Of a stretch of DNA of 64,000 nt, positions 45,658-53,151 are shown piece after piece. Each line of letters opens with the position of its first letter. Positions within the stretch are counted from its first letter, which is position 1. The position numbers and the translations under genes are program-made. Source of the stretch: Photobacterium angustum (GTDB lineage: Bacteria > Pseudomonadota > Gammaproteobacteria > Enterobacterales > Vibrionaceae); NCBI RefSeq assembly GCF_003026365.1, contig NZ_PYOM01000002.1:62001-126000 (forward strand). The letters are read 5' to 3'. Under the pieces are notes generated by a model, which saw only the letters and a list, made by a program, of their open reading frames with translations, had not been told where the DNA came from and made no database searches.

Positions 45658-46497
45658 ATGACTAGAAAGATTGCAGTAATTCGGCACGGTATAAAACACG
45701 GTGCCATCATCACCTATATCGATACACCTCATCTGCCCGATACCAACCCCTTTATCCTTTGGGATCACTATTTATCCACTAGCCGATCTCATAATGAACT
45801 AGGCTTTCATGGCCATTCCGGTATCGATGCTGTCAGCTATCCCGTTGTCGGATCAATTCAAAACGATGACAGCATTAACGGTAAAAATCACATTCAAACG
45901 GGTGATATTCACCTCACCACTTGTGGTTATGGTATGGCACATAAATCACTAATGAAACCGCACAATGGGATCGCAGAAGCATTTCAAATGTGGACAGCTT
46001 CGCCTTCAGAGAAAGAAGGTGAAATGGCTACGCCATCAAGCACGCATATTGCTAGTGAAAACCTTCCACTCATTGAAGACACACACGCGACAACAAAAGT
46101 ACTGATTGGTCACTACAATGGTGTTGAAAGCCCGATAAAACACAATTGCAATATTATTTATCTTGATATTATTGTCACGTCATACGGTAGTTGGACATTT
46201 ACGCCGCCAGAGACTCATGTTGCAGGATTTATTTATTTACGCTCAGGGCACGCCTATATTGCTAACAATCAACTATATCCGAATCAAATGGGAATTTTTG
46301 CTCACTCACAATTACCCATTACTGTAACCACTACAAACCACAGCGCACGTTTTTTTGTTGCGTTAGGTGAGCCATTAAACCAACCCTTAATAACAAAAGA
46401 AGGTTCGGTTCATTCTTCAAGTAATAATTTAGACATTGCACTAAAAAATATTCAACAAATTATAAAACAATTACAACCCATTGAAGATAAAACATAA
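45658..46497 (+). CDS. Pirin-family protein (bicupin)
   Basis: 279 residues. The pirin N-terminal cupin is recognisable from LGFHGHSGIDAVSYPVVGSI and IQTGDIHLTTCGYGMAHKS. Two metal His residues (His-Gly-His) and the later His are kept, but the Glu that completes the iron site in human pirin (HxE) is Ser here (AHKS). Pirins include quercetin-dioxygenase-like enzymes and transcription cofactors; in Serratia pirin inhibits pyruvate dehydrogenase. The loss of the Glu may alter metal binding. The ribosome site is weak (AGG 11 bases upstream). Divergent from gabD. Confidence 0.85.
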   Translation: MTRKIAVIRHGIKHGAIITYIDTPHLPDTNPFILWDHYLSTSRSHNELGFHGHSGIDAVSYPVVGSIQNDDSINGKNHIQTGDIHLTTCGYGMAHKSLMKPHNGIAEAFQMWTASPSEKEGEMATPSSTHIASENLPLIEDTHATTKVLIGHYNGVESPIKHNCNIIYLDIIVTSYGSWTFTPPETHVAGFIYLRSGHAYIANNQLYPNQMGIFAHSQLPITVTTTNHSARFFVALGEPLNQPLITKEGSVHSSSNNLDIALKNIQQIIKQLQPIEDKT

Positions 46498-46503
46498 ATA
46501 ACA

Positions 46504-46543
46504 ACGCCCTGTAATTTTCAAAGGAATAAAAATTACAGGGCGT
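46504..46543. terminator. Bidirectional hairpin between pirin and the DUF2947 gene
   Basis: Perfect 15-bp arms ACGCCCTGTAATTTT / AAAATTACAGGGCGT with a 10-base loop, between converging genes. The T-run lies within the stem. Confidence 0.7.
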
Positions 46544-46550
46544 AAGAAGT

Positions 46551-47030
46551 TTATGGGCGTGATGCTAACTGATAAGTACCATTTGATTGAAACCATAGCG
46601 CTTGTTTTTGTTTACGCCCCAATAGAATTGGGCCATCATCAAAAAACAAAAAGTTTTTCCAGTTACGTTTAAATACACCCCATTTAGTTTCTACAATATT
46701 GTATTTCTCGTAGCAAAAATAAATAGTTGTATTATCTTCCCATTGCAAAGCCGCCAAAATGGCATCTGGCAATGATGCATCATCATCGTTATCCCAAGCA
46801 TCTTGCCAGTCTTCAGGCTCTGACCAGATTTTTGTATCTGCAGCCCAATCACCGTGCTCAAAGTGATCAGAATCTGGACTCTGTTTACTAATATGTTCCT
46901 GCCACAATTGCGAAGAACGCGCTTGCGTTAACGGTTTTATTTGCTCAAGATCTGTCGGAGGAACAGGCATCGAAGCATGGGTAAAAATCCACTTACGCGT
47001 GTAATTATCAAGTTCGGTGTAATTCATCAA
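46551..47030 (-). CDS. DUF2947 family protein
   Basis: 159 residues, acidic, with many Trp (DWAADTKIWSEPEDWQDAW). YTRKWIFTHASMPV, LTQARSSQLWQEHISKQSPD and FKRNWKNFLFFDDGPIL match my recollection of DUF2947, a family largely limited to vibrios and relatives. No signal peptide or membrane helix. Function unknown. The second Met is an equally possible start. It converges on the pirin gene. Confidence 0.78.
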   Translation of the reverse strand: MMNYTELDNYTRKWIFTHASMPVPPTDLEQIKPLTQARSSQLWQEHISKQSPDSDHFEHGDWAADTKIWSEPEDWQDAWDNDDDASLPDAILAALQWEDNTTIYFCYEKYNIVETKWGVFKRNWKNFLFFDDGPILLGRKQKQALWFQSNGTYQLASRP

Positions 47031-47194
47031 TTAGCCTAAATATATAATGACACCGCAATGTACATCAGACACAAAATTTGTTCCAGTTACAGACTAATAA
47101 AAAGCATTCTTCATCGCTGCTCTCAATGCATCAAAAAAGGTACGATTATAATCGTACCTCATCCATCACTTCCCGTGATTATAATTAACCTATT

Positions 47195-47416
47195 TTACTT
47201 TTCATCACCCCATAGATTACTCACCCAACCGCCAGCATTGTCATCGTAGTGACTATCATCAAATGTTGTTATTGGCTTTATGGGATTTTCATTATTATGA
47301 CTTTCTAGTAGCTGTGATATATGCATCGCCATAGGATCACCTGTCGATTTCATTTGATGCCGAGTTGCAACTTCTTTGATAATTTGCAATCGATATGACG
47401 AGTTCATTTTTTTCAT
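47195..47416 (-). CDS. Small hypothetical protein
   Basis: 73 residues from ATG 47416, which has GAGG 8 bases upstream. The N-terminal half is helical and basic (SYRLQIIKEVATRHQ), the C-terminal half acidic and ends in GGWVSNLWGDEK. I do not recognise a family. The good ribosome site supports a real gene. It is on the same strand as the DUF2947 gene, 165 bases upstream of it. Confidence 0.6.
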   Translation of the reverse strand: MKKMNSSYRLQIIKEVATRHQMKSTGDPMAMHISQLLESHNNENPIKPITTFDDSHYDDNAGGWVSNLWGDEK

Positions 47417-47816
47417 CACACACTCCTCTTTCTTTAGACATAAACGTATAAAAAATAGGCGTGCCAGCTCTAAACGTCAAATAACTGTATTGCTAATGTC
47501 ATAATAGTCAGGTATATACCTAGAATTAAAATTTCTTAAATAACAACACGTTATTTTTTAATTAAAAGATGAGCTTTACTACTGCTTACAACCAAAATCA
47601 TAACCGCATGATTTAAAAGGGAATAATAATAGATTAATTTTTTATTTCATTTTAGTCCTATTATTAATAATTACGTTTAAAAGGACATTTACAGAATGGG
47701 CTATATAGTCGGAGTGGCTTGGTGCATAAAACACATGCGACTTGATCATCTTGTTACCAAACCTGTTAAACTATAATACGTTATTGTTCGTTATATCTAA
47801 ATGTTTAGGAGTACCT
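47417..47816. other. Intergenic region with orphan hairpins
   Basis: About 400 bases between divergent genes. It holds a perfect 12-base palindrome AGGTATATACCT (47510-47521) and a terminator-like hairpin AAATAAC / GTTATTT ending in a T-run on the plus strand (47538-47559) that belongs to no annotated gene. A short non-coding RNA ending there is possible but unproven. Confidence 0.35.
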
Positions 47817-48611
47817 GTGCGTTTATTGTCTTTATTTACTTCGTCGGTTTTATCTTTACTGAGTGTAACTGCCATTGCAGCACCGACAAGTAATACTTCA
47901 ACGGCACTACAAAAAGAGAGTCATACCACCTATTCTTTTCCGAACCAATTCCATCAATGTAAAAAGACATTAAATTACAATATCTTTTTTAAAGGTCAGA
48001 AAATTGGCCATTATCAACGTCACATTGTTTGGAAAGGTGATAGCGCTGATATTTATACCAATAGTGAAGTTGATGTTTTAATTACTAAATCAAAAATGGA
48101 CTCTCATACTCAATTACATTGGTCAGATGCTGCTCAACGCTTTGTCACGGATAAATTTCAACGAACTATTTCTGGACTAATGGCAGGTAATGTCAGTGTA
48201 ACTTTTAGTGACGATGGTCATAATTCAACAGTGACTGAAGATGGAAAAACGCAGAAATATACTAACGCTTTAGCGCCTATTCTTGATGGTGACACTATTG
48301 GTAGTCAAATGCGTCTTGATTTAATTGAAGGTAAAAAGAACTTTGATTTTATCATGCAAAATAGTGACGAAACTAGCCACTACTACTTTGCAGTAGTAGG
48401 TAATGAAACAATCAATACTAATTTTGGTACTCTAAATACTATTAGGGTTAATCAAACGAGAAAAAGCGATCGCCAACTTTCATTATGGTTTGCGCCGTCA
48501 CTTGATTACCAACTCGTAAAGGCAACTTATCACCGTAAAATTGTCGATTTAGAAGCGATACTTATGAGTAAAAAGATGGATTGCCCACCAAAGCAGTTAT
48601 TCAAAAAGTAA
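47817..48611 (+). CDS. DUF3108-type exported protein
   Basis: 264 residues from GTG 47817, with AGGAG 5 bases upstream and a clean signal peptide (MRLLSLFTSSVLSLLSVTAIAA); the longer open frame upstream lacks both. The mature protein contains LNYNIFFKGQKIGHYQRHIVW and FGTLNTIRVNQTRKSDRQLSLWF, with ALAPILDGDTIGSQMRLDL in between, which resembles the DUF3108 family of periplasmic beta-rich proteins. Function unknown. A strong terminator follows. Confidence 0.82.
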   Translation: MRLLSLFTSSVLSLLSVTAIAAPTSNTSTALQKESHTTYSFPNQFHQCKKTLNYNIFFKGQKIGHYQRHIVWKGDSADIYTNSEVDVLITKSKMDSHTQLHWSDAAQRFVTDKFQRTISGLMAGNVSVTFSDDGHNSTVTEDGKTQKYTNALAPILDGDTIGSQMRLDLIEGKKNFDFIMQNSDETSHYYFAVVGNETINTNFGTLNTIRVNQTRKSDRQLSLWFAPSLDYQLVKATYHRKIVDLEAILMSKKMDCPPKQLFKK

Positions 48612-48625
48612 TAATCACTAGTATC

Positions 48626-48659
48626 AAAAAGCCGAGTTACTTAGCTAACTCGGCTTTTT
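48626..48659. terminator. Bidirectional terminator between DUF3108 and zinc-ribbon genes
   Basis: Perfect 14-bp arms AAAAAGCCGAGTTA / TAACTCGGCTTTTT with a 6-base loop. Confidence 0.93.
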
Positions 48660-48661
48660 AT

Positions 48662-48913
48662 TCATTTCATCGTCACTTTGCCACCAATGATTTTAAATGC
48701 AGGTGTACCTCTTACTAATGTATCCCGTCCAAATACCACACCACATTCAGGACATGTTGCAGGCTCAATCGTAAAGTCTTTTACAATTCTTTCTTTAAAA
48801 CATTTTACTAACGCCCCTTTTCCACCTTTTCGATATTTAAATAAGAGCGTTTTACATTTAACACAAAAGATATCGACTGTTTTTGTCGGCCCTTTTTTAT
48901 TCGGTTTTGCCAC
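48662..48913 (-). CDS. Small zinc-ribbon protein of unknown function
   Basis: 83 residues. Two Cys pairs, CVKCKT and CPECG, spaced like a zinc ribbon, with an extra Cys in between (VKCFKE). The N-terminus is very basic (MAKPNKKGPTKT), and so is the middle (KYRKGGKGALVKC), which fits a nucleic-acid-binding role. The C-terminus (GVVFGRDTLVRGTPAFKIIGGK) looks like a short beta hairpin. I know similar short conserved proteins in vibrios but no function. It is on the same strand as the pxp operon downstream of its last gene, 37 bases from that gene's stop. Confidence 0.7.
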   Translation of the reverse strand: MAKPNKKGPTKTVDIFCVKCKTLLFKYRKGGKGALVKCFKERIVKDFTIEPATCPECGVVFGRDTLVRGTPAFKIIGGKVTMK

Positions 48914-48950
48914 CCTAGATCTCGCTTAAATTATGATGATGAGCAGATCG

Positions 48951-49517
48951 TTAATTACCTGAAATTGTATTTTCAATAAGTATATCAATCTGCTTTCTAT
49001 CAGTATCATAAACGCCAGCCAAGTTACCATATTTAGGCGAATGACGATCATTTTGATAAGGGTATTGCCAGCCTGTCGTTGTTTCGACAAACATCTCTGC
49101 AAATTGATGTGAAATAGATAAACATCCCGCTAAAACCGTATCAACATAGGTTTGTGTAATAGGAAACTGCTGACAAGGCGGTAAGGCGCTATTATTGATA
49201 TATACCCAAACTGGTTCTGATAATGTGAGTTGCGTATTTTCTAACAATTCAATTTGTTGTGCGGTAATTTGAATACGTTGATAGCCATGCTCTCTTTGAT
49301 CAAAGTCTCTCAAACCTTTTTCATCAACTTCAATTAACACGCCATTACATACACCCTGTCCGGGCTTTACGACTAAAGGTGCGATGGGATAACTACCATC
49401 AACATTACCCCATGAACGCTGTAAACCATGTACTAATGCAGGATAAGATTTACCAGTATTACCTGTACGGTTTCGCGAGTATTTATTGATCAGGCTTCCA
49501 TAGCCAAAAATATACAT
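48951..49517 (-). CDS. Gamma-glutamylcyclotransferase (GGCT-like, AIG2 fold)
   Basis: 188 residues from ATG 49517; AAGGTG stands 6 bases upstream and the protein starts with the family motif MYIFGYGSLINKYSRNRT. The catalytic Glu is probably in FDQREHGYQRI. VHGLQRSWGN and the compact length fit the GGCT/AIG2 fold. GGCT enzymes turn gamma-glutamyl amino acids into 5-oxoproline plus free amino acid. It starts 4 bases after pxpC, so it is the fourth gene of an operon whose other products hydrolyse 5-oxoproline. The longer open frame up to 49604 overlaps pxpC and is not used. Confidence 0.85.
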   Translation of the reverse strand: MYIFGYGSLINKYSRNRTGNTGKSYPALVHGLQRSWGNVDGSYPIAPLVVKPGQGVCNGVLIEVDEKGLRDFDQREHGYQRIQITAQQIELLENTQLTLSEPVWVYINNSALPPCQQFPITQTYVDTVLAGCLSISHQFAEMFVETTTGWQYPYQNDRHSPKYGNLAGVYDTDRKQIDILIENTISGN

Positions 49518-49521
49518 CCAA

Positions 49522-50487
49522 TCACCTTTCTTTCTTTTCATTACCACAATTGAAAACATTAAAGAATCGACAGAAAGTAAACCATTTCTGTAACTCAAGT
49601 TCAAATAGCTCTAGGCTTAATGGTGAAAATCGGATTGAATCTCCCGGTTTTAATTGACTAACCAAACTAAGATCGCGCTGAGTGATGCAACCTAAAATAG
49701 GATATCCCCCCAACGTTTGTCGATCATTGAGTAAAATAATGGGCTCTCCTGCCGCTGGAAATTGAACCGCTCCCTTTGCTATAGGTTGAGAGATCAATGT
49801 CGTCTTATTTGGGAGGATCTTTTCCCCTACAAGCCGATACCCCATGCGATCACTATGTTGACTCACTTGATATTCTGACTGATAAAACTTCTGCTTTTGC
49901 TGTGGAGAAAACCACTCTGCTTGATACGATTCAATAATAGATACCGTTAACTTATCCGCATAATGAGGTATATAGCGTGCAGGTACTGCTTGAAAATGAT
50001 AAACGTTATTTCCGCCATATTTAGAAAGTCGTTGCCCTTCTTTAAGTGACTGACCCGTACCATCCAAACCACCCAGGTGATTCCTAGTAACTGTCGATAC
50101 ACTACCTAGACTTTCTTTAACACAAAAACCACCTTCAATTGCCAAATATGCTCTTAACCCTTGACGTGCATAGCCCAACTGCAATACTTGCCCACGCAAT
50201 AAGCGTACCGTTTGCCAAGGTATGATCTTTCTTCCATCAACCTTGGCTTGCATATCAGCCCCAGTGAGAGCAATAGTACAATCGGTGAGAACGTCAAAAC
50301 TGACTTGTCCTAATGTGATCTCTATTTGAGCCGCATTAGGATCATTATTTAACAATAAATTCCCCCAGCAGAAAGCATGAAGATCCATTGCGCCACCTTG
50401 GCTTAAGCCATGCTCTGCAACACCATAACGACCAAGATCTTGCAACTGCATTAGCATCCCTGATTCAATGATCTCTAACGCTTCCAT
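49522..50487 (-). CDS. pxpC: 5-oxoprolinase subunit PxpC (KipA/YbgK family)
   Basis: 321 residues. LQDLGRYGVAEHGLSQGGAMD at the N-terminus, IEITLGQVSFDVL, GLRAYLAIEGGF and NHLGGLDGTGQSL are the conserved biotin-carboxylase-related (allophanate hydrolase subunit 2-like) blocks. With PxpA and PxpB it forms the ATP-dependent prokaryotic 5-oxoprolinase that converts 5-oxoproline to glutamate. It overlaps pxpB by 13 bases and is followed by the cyclotransferase gene after 4 bases, so translation is tightly coupled. Confidence 0.92.
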   Translation of the reverse strand: MEALEIIESGMLMQLQDLGRYGVAEHGLSQGGAMDLHAFCWGNLLLNNDPNAAQIEITLGQVSFDVLTDCTIALTGADMQAKVDGRKIIPWQTVRLLRGQVLQLGYARQGLRAYLAIEGGFCVKESLGSVSTVTRNHLGGLDGTGQSLKEGQRLSKYGGNNVYHFQAVPARYIPHYADKLTVSIIESYQAEWFSPQQKQKFYQSEYQVSQHSDRMGYRLVGEKILPNKTTLISQPIAKGAVQFPAAGEPIILLNDRQTLGGYPILGCITQRDLSLVSQLKPGDSIRFSPLSLELFELELQKWFTFCRFFNVFNCGNEKKER

Positions 50488-51173
50488 AACAGCCCTCCTA
50501 GATCTAAAAATTCTTGTTTGGTGATCGCAAAAAATTGCACCCGATCGCCAATTGCAAAAATAGATAACGGGTACTGATCAGCTAAAAATAAGGATTGCGG
50601 ACAATTACCAATAATATGCCAACCTCCAGGGCTTTGATCGGGATATATTGCGGTTTGGTTATCGGCAATACCAACGCTTCCTGCTGGTATTTGAAGCCGA
50701 GGTGACAACAGTCTAGGCATTGCGATTTCATCATCCACTGAAGATAAAAAAGCAAATCCAGCAGTAAAACCAATCGCACCTACTTGATAGATTTTATCAC
50801 TATGTCGAGTAATAACTTGTTGCTCTGTTAACTGGCTATTAGCGGCGACAGTAGCTAAATCTGGTGCAACATCTGAATGATAATAAACAGGTAATTGATG
50901 CAGTTTTGATGTTGAATGGCAAGAGCCTTTATGACTTTGCTGATGATCAGCAAACCATTGTTCGCTTGCCGCAACCAATAAAGAATAACAATTACAGTCC
51001 AGCCGAAAATGTAGCATCACTTTAGTATACGAGGGAGTAACATCGATTAATTCACGACTATATTGTGTTTTAATAAACGTCACGTAGTCAGCAATCATGG
51101 ATGTTGTTTCAGCGGTAATTTGCTGCCCAAATTCCACCATCATGGCTGATTCAGTTAACCGACTAATAAGCAT
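50475..51173 (-). CDS. pxpB: 5-oxoprolinase subunit PxpB (KipI/YbgJ family)
   Basis: 232 residues. LTESAMMVEFGQQI opens the family fold; DVTPSYTKVMLHFRL, IGFTAGFAFLSSVDDEI, MPRLLSPRLQIPAGSVGIA and YPDQSPGGWHIIG are the conserved KipI/YbgJ blocks (allophanate hydrolase subunit 1-like). It is part of the ATP-dependent 5-oxoprolinase. Nine bases separate it from pxpA and its end overlaps pxpC. An insertion rich in Ser, His and Gln (about 95-110) is unusual compared with E. coli YbgJ. Confidence 0.92.
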   Translation of the reverse strand: MLISRLTESAMMVEFGQQITAETTSMIADYVTFIKTQYSRELIDVTPSYTKVMLHFRLDCNCYSLLVAASEQWFADHQQSHKGSCHSTSKLHQLPVYYHSDVAPDLATVAANSQLTEQQVITRHSDKIYQVGAIGFTAGFAFLSSVDDEIAMPRLLSPRLQIPAGSVGIADNQTAIYPDQSPGGWHIIGNCPQSLFLADQYPLSIFAIGDRVQFFAITKQEFLDLGGLLWKR

Positions 51174-51182
51174 AATAACGTC

Positions 51183-51938
51183 CTATTTATTATCATTTGC
51201 TGACTTTAATAACAGGGCGATCTCTTTAATTGTCGAAATTGATTCAGGGTTATCACCATGCACACAAATGGTATCAACCTGTAATGTTAATAATTTCCCA
51301 CTCAGGGTTTTCACTTTACCTTGAGCGAGTTGTAATGCTTGCGCTTTTATCAAATCAGGATGGTGATGAACTGCACCAGTTTCATGTCGTGGAACCAATA
51401 ACCCTTCTGTTGTGTAAGCCCTATCTGCAAACGCTTCAAAAAGTAAAGAAACCCCCTTTTGTTCGGCTATTTGAATATATGCCTCATTATTTGCTCGTGA
51501 CAGGATCATAAGAGAAAGAGGAAGTGCACGGGAAGTATTAAGTTTTGCGATAGTAGAAACAATGACTTCGAAAATTTCAGGATCTTGCATCATTTGGTTA
51601 TATAACGCGCCATGAGGTTTCACATACGTAATAGTCACAGCATTCAGACGACATAAGCCATCTAGTGCCCCGACTTGGTAAGCCACACTATGACTGATTT
51701 CATCCAATGTATGAGGAATAGGTCGTCTTCCAAACCCTTCTTTATCGTTATACCCAGGGTGAGCACCTATGATGACATCATGATGTTTAGCTAAAGCAAT
51801 CGTTCTTGCCATCACCGTCGGATCGGATGCATGAAAACCGCACGCAATATTCGCCATATTTATCCATGGCATCACTGATGCATCATCCCCCATATTCCAA
51901 GCACCAAAACTTTCGCCCATATCACAATTTAACTTCAT
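51183..51938 (-). CDS. pxpA: 5-oxoprolinase subunit PxpA (LamB/YcsF family)
   Basis: 251 residues from ATG 51938; AAGGAG lies 6 bases upstream. The adjacent ATG at 51941 is too close to it, and the open frame to 51968 is not supported. MKLNCDMGESFGAW, NIACGFHASDP, IIGAHPGYNDKEGFGRR, YVKPHGALYNQM and FEAFADRAYTTEGLLVPR are conserved PxpA motifs. PxpA is the subunit that takes part in 5-oxoproline ring opening. It is the first gene of the pxpA-pxpB-pxpC-GGCT operon. Confidence 0.94.
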   Translation of the reverse strand: MKLNCDMGESFGAWNMGDDASVMPWINMANIACGFHASDPTVMARTIALAKHHDVIIGAHPGYNDKEGFGRRPIPHTLDEISHSVAYQVGALDGLCRLNAVTITYVKPHGALYNQMMQDPEIFEVIVSTIAKLNTSRALPLSLMILSRANNEAYIQIAEQKGVSLLFEAFADRAYTTEGLLVPRHETGAVHHHPDLIKAQALQLAQGKVKTLSGKLLTLQVDTICVHGDNPESISTIKEIALLLKSANDNK

Positions 51939-52184
51939 CATGCTCTCCTTGCAATCATGCCAGATCACTGGCTATTAATAATTATCTTAGCCCTCCGATG
52001 CATCAGAGTATTTGTATTTAGCAAACCTGTCTTTTCCTTTGTTATTGAAATATTACATAATTATCACATAAAACACTTTTTAAAATTTGCTAATACGTGA
52101 CCTTTCAGCCATTCTTGCAGCATTGTGAGTAATCGCAAAAATTTAAAGCTAAAGCTGATAATTAATCAGTAATAAAGGATGTTT

Positions 52185-52367
52185 ATGAAGAAGTTATTTA
52201 TTTTATTAGGCGCTGTAACATTACTTTCTGCATGTACACCGGAAGTGGGCAGTGAAGATTGGTGTAACCAATTAAAAGAAAAACCAAAAGGTGATTGGAC
52301 AGCTAACGAAGCAACCGAATTTGCTAAAAGTTGCATCATTCGCTTCGGCACTGATAGCGATAAATAA
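52185..52367 (+). CDS. Small DUF3012-type lipoprotein
   Basis: 60 residues from ATG 52185, where AAAGG lies 6 bases upstream; the ATG at 52179 is part of that spacer. The lipobox is LLSACT, so about 43 residues remain after processing. EDWCNQLKEKPKGDWTANEA and FAKSCIIRFG match the DUF3012 family of tiny lipoproteins with two conserved Cys. Function unknown. A strong terminator follows 2 bases after the stop. Confidence 0.85.
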   Translation: MKKLFILLGAVTLLSACTPEVGSEDWCNQLKEKPKGDWTANEATEFAKSCIIRFGTDSDK

Positions 52368-52368
52368 C

Positions 52369-52395
52369 AAAAAAGAGCCTTTTGGCTCTTTTTTA
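52369..52395 (+). terminator. Terminator after the DUF3012 lipoprotein gene
   Basis: AAAAAAGAGCC / GGCTCTTTTTT with a 4-base loop. Confidence 0.92.
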
Positions 52396-52419
52396 TTTGA
52401 TGTATTCACATTACAGACG

Positions 52420-52448
52420 AAAAAAAAGCTCATCTAATGATGAGCTTT
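52420..52448 (-). terminator. Terminator of the tRNA operon
   Basis: On the minus strand AAAGCTCATC / GATGAGCTTT with a 4-base loop then a run of T, 10 bases after the last tRNA. Confidence 0.9.
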
Positions 52449-52457
52449 CTTTATAGA

Positions 52458-52544
52458 TGGTGCCCCGGGCCGGACTTGAACCGGCACAGCGCGAACGCCG
52501 AGGGATTTTAAATCCCTTGTGTCTACCAATTCCACCACCAGGGC
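52458..52544 (-). tRNA. tRNA-Leu (anticodon TAA), copy 2 of 2
   Basis: 87 nt with CCA encoded. Acceptor GCCCTGG / CCGGGGC (one G-T pair), long class II variable arm, T arm GCCGGTTCAAGTCCGGC, anticodon loop TTTAAAA giving UAA. Last gene in the Cys-Gly-Leu-Leu transcript. Confidence 0.96.
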
Positions 52545-52612
52545 ACGCAATTACTTGCGATGGGTAAGACACCATCTTTAGATATCGCTTATACGCCATA
52601 TCTTTTAATTTT

Positions 52613-52637
52613 ATTTTTATTTTTATTTTTATTTTTA
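52613..52637. repeat. Short tandem hexamer repeat ATTTTT
   Basis: Four perfect contiguous copies of ATTTTT between the two tRNA-Leu genes, a stretch prone to slippage. Confidence 0.9.
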
Positions 52638-52657
52638 CCTATTAGGTAAAATAAAGA

Positions 52658-52744
52658 TGGTGCCCCGGGCCGGACTTGAACCGGCACAGCGCGAACGCCG
52701 AGGGATTTTAAATCCCTTGTGTCTACCAATTCCACCACCAGGGC
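52658..52744 (-). tRNA. tRNA-Leu (anticodon TAA), copy 1 of 2
   Basis: 87 nt, sequence appears identical to the copy at 52458-52544. CCA is encoded and the anticodon is UAA. Confidence 0.96.
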
Positions 52745-52810
52745 ACGCAATTACTTGCGATGGGTAAGACACCATCTATAGATACCGCTTATTCGCCATA
52801 TCTTTTAATT

Positions 52811-52886
52811 TGGAGCGACACACGAGGTTCGAACTCGTGACCTCAACCTTGGCAAGGTTGCGCTCTACCAGCTGAGCTAGTGTCGC
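52811..52886 (-). tRNA. tRNA-Gly (anticodon GCC)
   Basis: 76 nt with encoded CCA. Acceptor GCGACAC / GTGTCGC, D arm AGCTCAGCTGGTAGAGC, anticodon loop TTGCCAA, T arm with GTTCGAAC. Confidence 0.96.
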
Positions 52887-52906
52887 ATAATATTCTCAAA
52901 AGAGAA

Positions 52907-52980
52907 TGGAGGCGCGTCCCGGAGTCGAACCGAGGTCCACGGATTTGCAATCCGCTGCATAGCCACTCTGCCAACGCGCC
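52907..52980 (-). tRNA. tRNA-Cys (anticodon GCA)
   Basis: 74 nt with encoded CCA. Acceptor GGCGCGT / ACGCGCC, anticodon loop TTGCAAA, T loop GTTCGAC. First gene of the array. Confidence 0.96.
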
Positions 52981-53023
52981 ATTTTTCACACCGAGAATTG
53001 AGTTGCTCTTCGGTATGGGGTGC

Positions 53024-53051
53024 ATTCTACGTAATGTAGCTTTTGAGTCAA
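53024..53051 (-). promoter_or_regulatory. Promoter of the tRNA operon
   Basis: On the minus strand TTGACT (-35), 16-base spacer, TAGAAT (-10), then a C-rich discriminator (GCACCCC) typical of growth-rate-controlled stable RNA promoters. It points into the tRNA-Cys gene about 45 bases away. Confidence 0.78.
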
Positions 53052-53151
53052 TACTATTTTTTAAAAAACAATGCTAAGCGATTATTTTACAACCAAATTA
53101 TATGATTCAGCCTGTGATTTAGTCACCATGAGATGTAAAAACATCATTGCG

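Larger units (their letters stand above)
52458..52812. repeat. Tandem duplication of the tRNA-Leu unit (200-base period)
   Basis: 52458-52612 and 52658-52812 are nearly identical: the tRNA-Leu sequence (no difference seen) plus about 66 bases of spacer with a few differences. Each spacer holds two small hairpins (CGCAA / TTGCG and GATGG / CCATC). Confidence 0.88.

Noticed and set aside
52613..52637. ATTTTT repeats as part of a CRISPR or satellite array
   Set aside because: Only four 6-base copies with no spacers; simple slippage repeat.
52458..52980. tRNA cluster as an integration site for a mobile element
   Set aside because: No integrase, no att-like partial tRNA copy and no cargo genes beside it; the second tRNA-Leu is full-length and part of a local tandem duplication.
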